Assembly: GCF_002911015.1 (NCBI RefSeq)
Contig: NZ_KZ626912.1
Span: forward strand, 1 to 43,472
Direction of reading: 5' to 3'
From: Streptomyces populi
GTDB taxonomy: Bacteria; Actinomycetota; Actinomycetes; Streptomycetales; Streptomycetaceae
Length of the DNA stretch: 43,472 nt
In this document: one piece after another, positions 31,631 to 40,851 of the stretch
How the letters are laid out: every line of letters starts with the position of its first letter
Position numbering within the stretch: position 1 is the stretch's first letter
Notes under the pieces: generated by a model
The model's database searches: none
Told to the model about the DNA's origin: nothing
The model's input: the letters and a program-made list of their open reading frames with translations, nothing else
Made by a program: the position numbers and the translations under genes

Positions 31631-34600
31631 TCAGGAGACGGACCGGTATCCGCCCCAGCCGGTGGCTATTTTCGTGCGGGAGCCGAACGATCCCTTGCCG
31701 TCCCCGTTGTTGCGGTACAGGTTGCCGCCGGTGTCCCGGGAGACCAGGTCGGCCCGGCCGTCGTCGGTGATGTCACCGACCACGACGACGGTGTCGTAGG
31801 AGCCGCCCCAGTCGCCGAACACCTTCACGCGGGCGGCGAAGGTCCCGTCGCCCTTGCCGGTGTAGCGGTAAAGGGTGTTGGACGTGTCCTGGGCGAGCAG
31901 GTCGCCGATGCCGTCGCCGTTGAGGTCACCGGCCCCGACGATCTTCTTGTAGCTCTTCCAGTTGTCGTAGAGCTTCACGCGGGCGGACAGCGTTCCCGTG
32001 CTCGTCCCCTTGTAGAGGTAGACGGTCCCGGTGGACGCGACGCGCGCGATCAGGTCGGGCCGGCCGTCGCCGCTCACGTCGCCGGGCGAGGTCAGGACGT
32101 CGTACTGCGTCCAGCCGCTGCTCGCGAGGGTGGTGTACGACGTCGTCGGGGTGACCGCGGCGCCGCAGCGCGGCTTGTACGCGCGCAGGGCGCCACTGCT
32201 CAGCCGGACGAGGACGTCGTTGCAGCGGTCCCCGTTGAGGTCGCCGAACGGGACCGCCTTGATGCTGGTGGCCCAGCCGGAGCCGCTGATCTTCTCGCCG
32301 AACTTTCCGGTGCCGGTGCCCGACTGGAAGGTCAGGCCGCCGGACGAGTTCAGGGTGAGGAGGTCGCCGCGGCCGTCCACACCGTCCACGCTGCCGAAGT
32401 CGTGCCGCACCGGCGCGCCTCCCTGCAGGAAGCCCTCCCCGGTCGCCACGGTGACCGCCGAGGCGGTGCCGGTGCCGGTGGCCTTCAGGGTCCAGGTGAA
32501 CCCCCCGTTCGGGAAGCGGGCGTTGTCGACCGTCGTGCCGGACCAGTCCGTGGCCACCCAGGCGGTGGACGCGCCCCCGGTGACCGTGCGGGTCGCCTTG
32601 CCCCGCGCGCCGCTCTGGACGGACGCGAAGGTCACCGACCAGGAGGAGACCGGGCGGGACAGCAGCCAGGAGCCCTGGAAGGGCGTGCCGGAGCCGACGA
32701 AGCTCGTGGTTTCGGACCTGAAGGCCGTCACGGTGGACGGGGTGACGCCGGTCGTGGCGACGTGCGTCTGCTCGAACAGGTCGAACCAGGCGACCAGGCC
32801 CGTGTACTCGTCCACGGTCCAGCGGTAGCGCCGGTCGGTGGCCGTGCCCTTCTCGGGGAGGTCGGAGGCGAGGACACGGGTGGCGCCGGTGGCCGCCTCG
32901 GTCAGGACCAGGGTGCCCGCGGCGTGGTCGTGGCGGACGGTGAAGCCGTCGCCGAGGAGCACGTCGCCGCCGCTCACCGCGCGGGACGTGGCGGCCTTGG
33001 TGTCGTACACGCCGGCCGAGTCCGTACCGCAGGCCCAGTAGACCCAGCGGCCCGCCGCCTGGAGTTCGCTCGGCACGCAGGACATGCCCGGAACGGTCAC
33101 CGTCGCGAGGGTCTTGTCCTCGGCCAGGCTGTACGGGGTGAGTTTGCCGGTGGTGGAGGCGCTCCACAGGGTGGAGCCGTTGAGGGCGGCGGCGCGCACC
33201 GACCGCTTCAGCTTCTGGCCCTGTCCGAACTCACCGATGTACTGCTCCGGGGCGGTGCCCCCGGATTCGTAGACCGCGTAGTCGTCCGAGACGTCGACGA
33301 TGTGGCCGCCCGTGGTGCCGAACTCCAGGGTCCAGTCCGAGGAGCCGTCCGTCATGGCGGACAGCCGGTCCTTGCCGGTCAGACCGCTGCCGGTGGTGCC
33401 GAGGAAGGCGTCCCGCGGGTCGTCGCCGCGGTTGCCCCAGAGCACCGAGCAGGTCACGCCCGGGTACGGGCAGCGCGAGAGCACCTCGTCCCCGGCCTCG
33501 GGAGCGGAGGCGGTGAGCTGCCCGCCGGTCACGGCGAGCGTGCGCAGCGAGGTGGTGTCCGCGGTGCCGCTCGGGTCGTCCTCGGCGACGCGCAGACTGC
33601 CGCGGCTGAGGGCCAGGCCGGTCTTGGCGTTCTCCTTCGCCGGGATCCGCGCGAGCTGCTCCAGGCCGGGCGTGCCGTCCGCGGCCTCGGTGAAGCGCCG
33701 CACCCACCAGTCGTCCGCGCCGGTGCCGCCGGTGACGAGGGCGGTGCCGCCGGAGGCGCCGAGCAGGTACGAGCCCGCTTCGGCCGCGAGGGTGTGCGAG
33801 GAGCCGTCCTTCAGGGAGACGGCCCGCAGCTCGCTGGTGCCGGTGCCGGTGTACAGCGGGAGCAGCAGCCAGTCGCCGGAGAGCACGGGGGCGCCGTCGA
33901 GCTGGGTGCCGGGCGAGGGCAGGTCGATCACCTGCTCGTCGGCTCCGGGGTCCGTGCGGGGCTTGAGGTGCAGGTCGCTGCTTGCCGAGTCGTACCAGCC
34001 GATCCGGTCGTCGTCGAGGAGGGCGTACTGCCGCGAACCCGGGCTGGGGAAGGCCGGGGTCGCGGTGGCCGTCGCCAGGTCGAGGTAGTCCACGGTGCTA
34101 CCGCGGTCGATCAGCACGCCGTGCGCGTCGGCGGCCCTGACGGCGAGCGAGGTGATCCGCACGGAGGCGGGCTTGATCGCGCGGGAGCGCCAGGTGCCGT
34201 CGACGCGGTCGTGCACCGCGTACTCGGTGAGGACCGTCCGTCCGGCGAGCCCCCGGTACGCCTCCTTCGTGGTGATGGAGGTGGTGGTCCGGGTCGCCGG
34301 GTCCCACAGGGCGACGGATCCGGCCGACGGCAGCGCGACCAGGTCGCTGTCGCTGCCGTACCAGGCGACCGCGCAGTTCGGCCCGCCGAGACTGGCGCAG
34401 GAACCCTCGGGCGTGTACACCCCGGCGGCGTTCTTGACGACCGTGCTGGTGCCGTCGGCGTAGTCCGTCCACAGCAGACCGGTGATCCCGGTCTGCCGGT
34501 GCAGGAAGCCGCTCGTACCGGCCACCAGCGGGCGGTCCGTGCGCGGCTGCGTGTCGGCGGGATCGGCCAGGGTGATCTCGGAGGCGGACCCGGCCGGGTC

Positions 34601-34711
34601 CGCCGAGGCGCCGTTCTGCGGCAGAACGGCGATGGCCGCGGCCGCCAGGGCGACCGCGAGCGTGGAGACGACGGCGGACGTGCCGCGTCGTCTCGGGGCG
34701 TTTCTGCCCAC
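31631..34711 (-). CDS. Large secreted FG-GAP/VCBS-repeat protein
   Basis: A 1026-residue extracellular protein. The signal peptide spans about 1-37 (RNAPRRRGTSAVVSTLAVALAAAAIAVLP, cleavage near ASA). Residues of about 45-700 form a WD/propeller-like beta-rich region with recurring strand-turn patterns (GTSTVVKNAAGVYTPEGS, GLAGRTVLTEYAV, GRWVYWACG). A C-terminal set of FG-GAP/VCBS repeats (about 770-1026) contains calcium-binding loops such as GDLNGDRCNDVLVR, GDVSGDGRPDLIAR, GDLNGDGIGDLLAQ and GDITDDGRADLVSR. Such proteins are integrin-like binding modules with no known Streptomyces substrate. GTG 34711 with GGGAGGG 9 nt upstream fits best. An upstream GTG at 34750 would add 13 residues before the signal peptide. 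Confidence 0.88.
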   Translation of the reverse strand: MGRNAPRRRGTSAVVSTLAVALAAAAIAVLPQNGASADPAGSASEITLADPADTQPRTDRPLVAGTSGFLHRQTGITGLLWTDYADGTSTVVKNAAGVYTPEGSCASLGGPNCAVAWYGSDSDLVALPSAGSVALWDPATRTTTSITTKEAYRGLAGRTVLTEYAVHDRVDGTWRSRAIKPASVRITSLAVRAADAHGVLIDRGSTVDYLDLATATATPAFPSPGSRQYALLDDDRIGWYDSASSDLHLKPRTDPGADEQVIDLPSPGTQLDGAPVLSGDWLLLPLYTGTGTSELRAVSLKDGSSHTLAAEAGSYLLGASGGTALVTGGTGADDWWVRRFTEAADGTPGLEQLARIPAKENAKTGLALSRGSLRVAEDDPSGTADTTSLRTLAVTGGQLTASAPEAGDEVLSRCPYPGVTCSVLWGNRGDDPRDAFLGTTGSGLTGKDRLSAMTDGSSDWTLEFGTTGGHIVDVSDDYAVYESGGTAPEQYIGEFGQGQKLKRSVRAAALNGSTLWSASTTGKLTPYSLAEDKTLATVTVPGMSCVPSELQAAGRWVYWACGTDSAGVYDTKAATSRAVSGGDVLLGDGFTVRHDHAAGTLVLTEAATGATRVLASDLPEKGTATDRRYRWTVDEYTGLVAWFDLFEQTHVATTGVTPSTVTAFRSETTSFVGSGTPFQGSWLLSRPVSSWSVTFASVQSGARGKATRTVTGGASTAWVATDWSGTTVDNARFPNGGFTWTLKATGTGTASAVTVATGEGFLQGGAPVRHDFGSVDGVDGRGDLLTLNSSGGLTFQSGTGTGKFGEKISGSGWATSIKAVPFGDLNGDRCNDVLVRLSSGALRAYKPRCGAAVTPTTSYTTLASSGWTQYDVLTSPGDVSGDGRPDLIARVASTGTVYLYKGTSTGTLSARVKLYDNWKSYKKIVGAGDLNGDGIGDLLAQDTSNTLYRYTGKGDGTFAARVKVFGDWGGSYDTVVVVGDITDDGRADLVSRDTGGNLYRNNGDGKGSFGSRTKIATGWGGYRSVS

Positions 34712-34906
34712 GTGAAGTGTCCCTCCCCGCGAGGGCCCCCGCCCTCGCACAAGTGCGCGGATGCTAACAGGAGGTGACGACCAGTCCGATGGTCAGGGTC
34801 GGGTAAAGCCGCTGGTGGAGCGGCTCGTTTCCCGGCCGGTCGGGTGATCGGGGCATGCGAAGGGCCCGGGAACCGTTCGTTCCCGGGCCCTGTCGAGCGG
34901 TCGCCG
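34712..34906. other. Intergenic region between the FG-GAP gene and metG
   Basis: This 195-bp gap holds the FG-GAP promoter, an inverted repeat AGCCGCT/AGCGGCT (about 34807-34826) and the metG terminator (34861-34891). I see no gene. Confidence 0.5.
34861..34891 (-). terminator. Terminator of metG
   Basis: Perfect 13-bp arms AGGGCCCGGGAAC (34861-34873) and GTTCCCGGGCCCT (34879-34891) with a 5-nt loop, 16 bp after the metG stop. Confidence 0.87.
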
Positions 34907-36631
34907 TTACTCCGGCGCGCCGCCGAAGCGCTCCTTGTAGGACTCCAGGTCCTCGTCCGTGATCTTGGCGAAGAGGACCGGGGGAACGGTGAAGGGGGTG
35001 CCGGCCGGGAGGAAGGCCAGGGCACGGGCCTCGTCCGCGCTCACCCAGGTCGCCGTGTCGTCCGCGAGGGCGAAGGCCGAGCGCATCGCGCGGGCGGACG
35101 CCGGGATGAAGGGCTCGGAGACCACCGAGTACAGGTGGATCAGGTTCATCGCCGTACGGAGGGTCAGCGCCGCGCCCTCGGGGTCGGTCTTGATCTCCAG
35201 CCAGGGGGCCTTCTCCTCCAGGTAGGAGTTGCCCGCGGACCACAGGGCGCGCAGCGCGGCGGCCGCCTTGCGGAACTGGAGGGCCTCCATCTGGGACTCG
35301 TACTCCGCGAGCAGGCCCGCGATCTCGGCACCCAGCTTCGCCTCGGCCTCGCCGGCCTCCGAACCCGCCGGGACCTCCTCGCCGAAGCGCTTCTTGGAGA
35401 AGGACAGGACGCGGTTGACGAAGTTGCCGAGGGTGTCGGCCAGGTCCTTGTTGACCGTGGCCGTGAAGTGCTCCCAGGTGAACGACGAGTCGTCCGACTC
35501 GGGGGCGTTGGCGATGAGGAAGTAGCGCCAGTAGTCGGCGGGCAGGATCTCCAGGGCGTGGTCCGTGAAGACACCGCGCTTCTGGGACGTGGAGAACTTC
35601 CCGCCGTAGTACGTCAGCCAGTTGAAGGCCTTGACGTAGTCGACCTTCTTCCACGGCTCGCGCACGCCCAGCTCGGTGGCCGGGAACATCACGGTGTGGA
35701 AGGGCACGTTGTCCTTCGCCATGAACTGCGTGTAGCGGACCGGGTTCTCGCCGGAGTCCGCGTCGTACCACCAGGACTTCCAGTCGCGGTTGTCCGTGTC
35801 CTGGTCGGACCACTCCTTCGTCGCGCCGATGTACTCGATCGGGGCGTCGAACCAGACGTAGAAGACCTTGCCCTCGGCGGCCAGCTCCGGCCAGGTGTCG
35901 GCCGGGACGGGGACGCCCCAGTCCAGGTCACGGGTGATCGCGCGGTCGTGCAGGCCCTCGGTCAGCCACTTGCGGGCGATGGAGGAGGCGAGCTGCGGCC
36001 ACTCGGACTCGTGCCGGGCCACCCACTCCTCGACCTCGTGCTGGAGCCTCGACTGGAGGAGGAACAGGTGCTTCGTCTCGCGGACCTCCAGGTCCGTCGA
36101 GCCGGAGATCGCCGAACGCGGGTCGATCAGGTCCGTGGGGTCGAGGACGCGCGTGCAGTTCTCGCACTGGTCGCCGCGGGCCTTGTCGTAACCGCAGTGC
36201 GGGCAGGTGCCCTCGACGTAGCGGTCCGGGAGGAAGCGGCCGTCGGCGGGCGAGTACACCTGCCGGATCGCGCGCTCCTCGATGAAGCCGTTCTCGTTCA
36301 GGCGGCGCGCGAAGTGCTGCGTGATCTCGCGGTTCTCCGGGCTGGAGCTGCGGCCGAAGTAGTCGAAGGCCAGCTCGAAGCCGTCGTACACGGCCTTCTG
36401 GGCGTCGTGCGCCTGGGCGCAGAACTCGTCGACCGGCAGGCCGCGCTCCTTGGCCGCGAGCTCGGCGGGGGTGCCGTGCTCGTCCGTCGCGCAGATGTAC
36501 AGGACGTCGTGGCCGCGCTGGCGGAGGTACCGGGAGTACACGTCCGCCGGGAGCATGGACCCCACCATGTTGCCCAGGTGCTTGATCCCGTTGATGTACG
36601 GAAGGGCGCTGGTGATGAGGTGTCGAGCCAT
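34907..36631 (-). CDS. metG: Methionyl-tRNA synthetase
   Basis: A 574-residue class I synthetase that charges initiator and elongator tRNA-Met. The HIGH-type motif is HLGN (18-21) in PYINGIKHLGNMVGS. A zinc-binding CP domain has four cysteines (CPHCG and CENC, about 140-160), and the KMSKS position reads GGKFSTSQKRGVF, where the second lysine of KMSKS is absent and the motif is KFSTS. The anticodon-binding helical domain follows (about 390-540). The protein has no C-terminal EMAP/Trbp-like dimer domain, so it ends near 574. GGGAG about 10 nt upstream supports ATG 36631. It is flanked by terminators on both sides and is monocistronic. Confidence 0.95.
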   Translation of the reverse strand: MARHLITSALPYINGIKHLGNMVGSMLPADVYSRYLRQRGHDVLYICATDEHGTPAELAAKERGLPVDEFCAQAHDAQKAVYDGFELAFDYFGRSSSPENREITQHFARRLNENGFIEERAIRQVYSPADGRFLPDRYVEGTCPHCGYDKARGDQCENCTRVLDPTDLIDPRSAISGSTDLEVRETKHLFLLQSRLQHEVEEWVARHESEWPQLASSIARKWLTEGLHDRAITRDLDWGVPVPADTWPELAAEGKVFYVWFDAPIEYIGATKEWSDQDTDNRDWKSWWYDADSGENPVRYTQFMAKDNVPFHTVMFPATELGVREPWKKVDYVKAFNWLTYYGGKFSTSQKRGVFTDHALEILPADYWRYFLIANAPESDDSSFTWEHFTATVNKDLADTLGNFVNRVLSFSKKRFGEEVPAGSEAGEAEAKLGAEIAGLLAEYESQMEALQFRKAAAALRALWSAGNSYLEEKAPWLEIKTDPEGAALTLRTAMNLIHLYSVVSEPFIPASARAMRSAFALADDTATWVSADEARALAFLPAGTPFTVPPVLFAKITDEDLESYKERFGGAPE

Positions 36632-36731
36632 CGCGGGCTGCTCCCAGGTCGCTGCGTGGGGCGACGATCGCGTCGGATTTCCGGTGGGCGTCTCGTCGCC
36701 GGTGAACCTTGAAATCGTAGCCGACACGGGT

Positions 36732-36775
36732 GGGCCGCCCGCTTCCCGTTTTGAGGCGTGGGAAGGGGGCGGCCC
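36732..36775 (-). terminator. Terminator of the vWA gene
   Basis: Arms 36732-36747 (GGGCCGCCCGCTTCCC) and 36760-36775 pair at 15 of 16 positions with a 12-nt loop, 23 bp after the minus-strand stop codon. They separate this gene from metG. Confidence 0.75.
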
Positions 36776-36797
36776 TGGGTACTGCCCGGACGGGTGA

Positions 36798-38450
36798 TTA
36801 CGGGCGCCAGTTCTCCAGCACGCCGTCGTAGACCTCGACGTCCGTCAGCTCGCGCGGGGCCGGGCCCGCGTGGAAGAAGGCCGTGTTGCCGGTCTTCAGC
36901 TTGCGCAGGTAGTCGAAGGCCTTGTTGTCGTGCTCGCCGAAGGCGACGAACGAGAAGAAGACGCCCGGGTGGTTCTTCGCCGCGTCCGTGAGGGACTGGG
37001 TGGCGGGGGTCTTGGCGTCCGGCGCGCCGTCCGTCTGGAAGATCACCAGGGCGGGGTCGCCCGCGCCCGACCGCTGGTGGTGGGTGACGACCTCCTCCAC
37101 GGCGACGTGGTAGCTCGTACGGCCCATGCGGCCGAGGCCGGCGTGCAGGTCGTCGACCTTGTTGTCGTGCTCGGCGAGGGTGAGGGCGCCGGTGCCGTCC
37201 AGCTCGGTGGAGAAGAAGACGACGTGGACGGTCGCCTCCGGGTCCAGGTGGGCGGCGAGGGCGAGGGCCTGCTCGCCCAGGGCCTGGGCGGAGCCGTCCT
37301 TGTAGTAGGCGCGCATGGACGACGAGCGGTCGAGGACGAGGTAGACCTTGGCGCGCTTGCCGGCGAGGTCCCGCTTCTGGAGCGCGGTACCCGCCTCCTG
37401 GTACGCCGTGACCAGGGCCGGGGCCTCGTCCTTGACGCGGCTCAGCGGTACGGCGGAGTCGCCCGTGACCGGGGTCTCGGCGACCGGCTCCGCCACGACC
37501 GGCTCCGCCACGACCGGCTCCGCCACGGCCGGCTCGGCCACGACCGGCTCGGCCACGGTGACCGGCTCGGCCTCGACCTCGGCCTCGGCCTCAGGCTCCG
37601 CCTCGGCCTCGACCGCGGCTTCAGCCTCGGGCTCCGTGGCGGCTTCCGCCTCGGCAACCGGCTCCGCCTCGGCGACGGGCTCGGCCTCGACCTCGGCTGC
37701 GGCTTCCGCCTCGGCTTCGCCTTCGGCGTGGTCGTTCCCACCCGCACCACCCGTGCGGCTTTCGTCGTCGGCTGCGGGTGCCGCCTGGGGGGCCTCGCCG
37801 CCGTCGGCGACCGCGGGCTCGTCCACCTGAGCGGCCTCGGCAACGGGCTCTGCCTCGACGACGGTCTCGGCCTCGACCTCGGCGGTCGCCTCGGGCTCCG
37901 CCTCGACCTCAGAAGCGGCTTCGACCTCGGCGACAGCCTCGGCCTCGGCCTCGGCCTCGGCCTCGGCCGCGGCAGCGGTGACGGGCTCGGCCTCAACGGC
38001 GGCGGGCTCCGGCTCGGCGGCGGGCTCGGCCTCGGCAGCCGGCTCGGGCTCCGCGGCAGCAACGGGCTCCGCCTCGACCTCGGCGGCAGCCTCCGCCTCG
38101 GTGGCAACGGGCTCCGGCTCGGCGGTGGGCGCGGGCTCGGGGGTGGTCGGGGGTTCTTCGCTGGTGGGCTCAGCCGGAGGCGCCTGCTTCGGGACCGTCA
38201 CGTTGTCGAAGGCGGCCGACACCAGCTCGTCGACCACGGAGGGCCCGGGCTCGGAGGTGGGAGCCGGAACCTTCGGCTCGGCCTCCGGAGCGGAGGCGGA
38301 GGCCGGCTCGGCCTCCGGGGAGAGCGTCGGCTCCGCGGCAGGAGCCGGGACCGTCGCGGTCGACGCGGCCTCTCGCGAGGTCTCCGCGTCCGCGTCACGA
38401 CCCTTGCGTGAGCGGCCGAACGCATTCCGCAGGAGAGTGAGAATGCCCAT
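36798..38450 (-). CDS. TerF-like von Willebrand A domain protein with long acidic Glu/Ala/Pro arm
   Basis: A 550-residue protein in two parts. Residues of about 320-550 form a vWA domain of the TerF-like type: KAKVYLVLDRSSSMRAYYKDG holds the MIDAS motif DxSxS, GRTSYHVA supplies the Thr ligand region and IFQTDGAPD the Asp region. Residues of about 30-315 are almost entirely Glu, Ala, Pro and Val with many EAEP, EVEAEP and VAEPVVAEP repeats, so strongly acidic, unfolded and probably calcium- or partner-binding. The N-terminus is short and basic (LLRNAFGRSRKGR), perhaps a membrane anchor. TerF-like vWA proteins occur in tellurium and stress-resistance loci, but no TerD partner is seen here. GAAGGG 8 nt before ATG 38450 supports the start. 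Confidence 0.88.
   Translation of the reverse strand: MGILTLLRNAFGRSRKGRDADAETSREAASTATVPAPAAEPTLSPEAEPASASAPEAEPKVPAPTSEPGPSVVDELVSAAFDNVTVPKQAPPAEPTSEEPPTTPEPAPTAEPEPVATEAEAAAEVEAEPVAAAEPEPAAEAEPAAEPEPAAVEAEPVTAAAAEAEAEAEAEAVAEVEAASEVEAEPEATAEVEAETVVEAEPVAEAAQVDEPAVADGGEAPQAAPAADDESRTGGAGGNDHAEGEAEAEAAAEVEAEPVAEAEPVAEAEAATEPEAEAAVEAEAEPEAEAEVEAEPVTVAEPVVAEPAVAEPVVAEPVVAEPVAETPVTGDSAVPLSRVKDEAPALVTAYQEAGTALQKRDLAGKRAKVYLVLDRSSSMRAYYKDGSAQALGEQALALAAHLDPEATVHVVFFSTELDGTGALTLAEHDNKVDDLHAGLGRMGRTSYHVAVEEVVTHHQRSGAGDPALVIFQTDGAPDAKTPATQSLTDAAKNHPGVFFSFVAFGEHDNKAFDYLRKLKTGNTAFFHAGPAPRELTDVEVYDGVLENWRP
37440..38170. repeat. Low-complexity coding repeat (acidic arm of the vWA protein)
   Basis: About 700 bp built of degenerate GCCGAGCC/GTCGAGGCC-type units (minus strand) encode Glu-Ala-Glu-Pro repeats. 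A nearly exact 15-bp array near 37485-37550 encodes the AEPVV units. Such DNA is prone to length change. Confidence 0.75.
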
Positions 38451-38760
38451 GTGCGCAACCCTTCGCGTGAGTTGATCCCGTCAATCCCTGGCCAGGACGG
38501 ACACGTAAGGTTAGCGGCCATAGACGGTGATCTTCGGCAGGGGCGGCAGACCGGACAAAGGTCAGGTCAACCCCCTTACGGCGCCCACGGATTCACTTTC
38601 CTATCACGGGGATTTGTCGGAATTAGGAGTTCCGCCACGCACCTTCCCCCGGCATCACACTTGTGTCAAGAGATTGTCAGGGGAGAGTAAAGCGCGTCCG
38701 TTCCGCGCGGGAGCGGGGAGCGGGGCCGTGGCCGAATCGTCGGTGCCGACGCCGCCCGTG
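38451..38760. other. Intergenic region between the vWA and FUSC genes
   Basis: This 310-bp gap contains the vWA gene promoter region and the FUSC 3' end. Visible features are a relatively AT-rich stretch (38590-38680), an inverted repeat CGGAA/TTCCG (38618-38634), the short repeat CTTGTGTCAAG (38660-38670) and a small palindrome CGTCGG-TG-CCGACG (38738-38751) that could be a weak terminator of the FUSC gene. No convincing ORF is present. Confidence 0.5.
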
Positions 38761-40695
38761 TCAATGAGGTGAGGCGATCGCCCTGGCCGCCGCGACCTCC
38801 TGCCGCACCGGTTCGAGGACGCTGTCCGCGGGTCCGGTGAGGTCGGTGCGGACGGCGAAGAGCACGTCCGTCCGGCGCAGCCCCTCGGACAGCTCCCGCA
38901 GCTGGCGCGCGACGGTGGAGATCTCCGCGGCGGAGGGCGCGGCCGCCCCCTGCCGGACCCGGACCCGGGCGGCGGTCGTCGCGTCCACGATCCGCTCGAC
39001 GGCGACGACGAGCGGCATCCAGGCCGCGGCGCGGCGCCCGTTCGGCGGCGGCTCGGTCAGGGCGCGCTGGAACTCCGTACGGATGGAGGAGAGGTCGCGG
39101 TACAGGCGCCGCCTGCTGCGGGCACGGGCCCCCGGCTCGACGGCCTCCCCGAAGGCCAGCTCGACATGGTCGGCGGTGTCGGCGACCGCGTCCGCGAGCC
39201 GGTCCCCGACCCTGGCGTGCCAGCTCTCCGGCCACAGGAGGTAGCCGGCCACCAGGGCGATGGCGCAGCCGATGAGGGAGTCGACGAGACGGGGGACGAC
39301 GAGCCCGGTGCCCTGGTGGTTGAGGATGTCGGACAGCAGCAGGATCACCGGGGTGATGGCGGCGGTCTGGTAGCCGTAGCCGCGCGGGGTCAGGGCCGGG
39401 ACGAGCGCGCCGAGCACCATCAGCACGGGCACGTCCCACCAGCCGCGCGGGACCACGGTCAGGACGGCCGCCGCGACCACGAGGCCCGCGACCGTGCCGA
39501 GGGCGCGCAGCAGGGCCCGGGAGAAGACGGAACCGTAGTCCGGCTTCATGACGAAGGTGATGGTGAGCGCGACCCAGTACGAGCGCGGCACCTCGACGGT
39601 CGAGACGAGCACCTGGCCGAGGCCGATGCACAGGGCGAGACGGGTGCCGTAGCGCCAGGAGGCCGCCGACAGCAGGACGTCGTGGGTGGCGCGGGCGGCG
39701 CGGACGCGCAGCGCGGCGGGCCGGCCGAGGCGGTCGTCGAGGGTGCCCGGGTCGGGGGACCGGTCCGTCACGACGGCGGCGGCGTGCCGCAGGGCGTGGT
39801 CGACGGCGCGCCCGGTCTCGTCGGCCGGGTCCGGGAGCCGCAGTTCGAGGGGCCCGGTGCCGCCGGTCTCGACGGTGTCGGCGAGCAGGCGTACGGCGGC
39901 GGGGATCTCGGCGGGCAGCGGGTCGCCCCGCTGGTGGGCGGCGGGGGCGGCCTCGACGACGGGGGTGACGGCGTTCAGCTGGGCGAGCAGCCGGACGAGG
40001 TCGGGGCTGCGGCCGTGGTGGAACGCGCGCCGGGCGAGGACGAGGTCGTACGACTCGTTCAGGGACTGCGTGACGGTCAGGCGCAGCCGCTCGTAGTCGT
40101 CGGTGCCGCCGGCGGCGAGCAGGTCCGCGACCGTGCGGTAGGTGTCCGCGACGGAGGACCGCTCCGGCACCCCCGAGCGCAGCGGCCAGGCGAGCAGGGT
40201 CAGCGCGAGGACGAGGAGTCCGCCGCCGGACATCAGCAGCGGGGCGAGCCACCAGGCGCCGGGCAGCGGGAGCCCGGCGCCGATCACGCAGTTGATGAGC
40301 AGCAGCAGTCCGGTGACGGAGGCGACGGCGCCGATCGAGGAGATCATCCCGGAGACCAGGGCGACCACGGTCACCGTCACGACGGCGGTCCAGCCGTGCC
40401 CGAAGACCGCGGCGCCGATCATGATGCCGATCGCGCCGAAGAGCTGCGGGACGGCGATGTTGAGGATCCGCATGCGGTACGCGTCCGCGGTGTCGCTGAT
40501 GACCGCGAACAGCGCGCCCATGGAGGCCAGGGCGCCGTACGCGGGCTGTCCGCGGGCGAGGCCCACGGCGAGGGGGAGCGACAGGGCGACGGCGGCGCGG
40601 GCGGCCGCGGCCCGGTTGACGGGGGCCCGTTGGGGCCGGAGGTTCCTGACCAGCCAGTCGGGAGGAGTGAGGCCGATGGGGAACTCGCGGGACAT
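38761..40695 (-). CDS. FUSC family membrane protein (aromatic acid exporter/fusaric acid resistance type)
   Basis: A 644-residue protein with the duplicated layout of the FUSC/AaeB family: an N-terminal block of about six transmembrane helices (about 25-165; AAVALSLPLAVGLARGQPAYG, then LINCVIGAGLPLPGAWWLAPLLM), a central cytoplasmic helical domain (about 175-345), a second membrane block (about 355-505; RTRLALCIGLGQVLVSTVEVPRSYW-like start and FVMKPDYGSVFSRALLR), and a cytoplasmic C-terminal helical domain. Such proteins export aromatic acids or related stress compounds. The substrate is unknown. A CATACT box 6 nt before ATG 40695 and no ribosome site suggest a leaderless mRNA. It lies downstream of another membrane-protein gene on the same strand, 156 bp away. 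Confidence 0.87.
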   Translation of the reverse strand: MSREFPIGLTPPDWLVRNLRPQRAPVNRAAAARAAVALSLPLAVGLARGQPAYGALASMGALFAVISDTADAYRMRILNIAVPQLFGAIGIMIGAAVFGHGWTAVVTVTVVALVSGMISSIGAVASVTGLLLLINCVIGAGLPLPGAWWLAPLLMSGGGLLVLALTLLAWPLRSGVPERSSVADTYRTVADLLAAGGTDDYERLRLTVTQSLNESYDLVLARRAFHHGRSPDLVRLLAQLNAVTPVVEAAPAAHQRGDPLPAEIPAAVRLLADTVETGGTGPLELRLPDPADETGRAVDHALRHAAAVVTDRSPDPGTLDDRLGRPAALRVRAARATHDVLLSAASWRYGTRLALCIGLGQVLVSTVEVPRSYWVALTITFVMKPDYGSVFSRALLRALGTVAGLVVAAAVLTVVPRGWWDVPVLMVLGALVPALTPRGYGYQTAAITPVILLLSDILNHQGTGLVVPRLVDSLIGCAIALVAGYLLWPESWHARVGDRLADAVADTADHVELAFGEAVEPGARARSRRRLYRDLSSIRTEFQRALTEPPPNGRRAAAWMPLVVAVERIVDATTAARVRVRQGAAAPSAAEISTVARQLRELSEGLRRTDVLFAVRTDLTGPADSVLEPVRQEVAAARAIASPH

Positions 40696-40851
40696 GTACC
40701 GAGTATGGCGGTTTTCCCGGGGGTGGTCCCGGCTCGGTCCCGCTGACGAGGGGCCTGGCCGGCCCCGCTGACGGAGGGTGGGACCGCGGGTGGGCGGGGG
40801 CGCGGTGGCCGCGGCCGCCGGCCGGCGGGAGGCCCGCTCGGCGGGGAGGGG

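Noticed and set aside
31145..34777. A 1210-residue open frame opposite the FG-GAP gene
   Set aside because: Antisense shadow. The minus-strand frame has a signal peptide, FG-GAP repeats and a ribosome site.
34111..35025. A minus-strand frame bridging the FG-GAP start and the metG end
   Set aside because: Out of frame with both genes and crossing the metG terminator. It has no homology-like features.
38527..38772. Possible small plus-strand gene of 81 codons between the vWA and FUSC genes
   Set aside because: No ribosome site, no codon bias, and the end runs into the FUSC coding region. More likely intergenic DNA.
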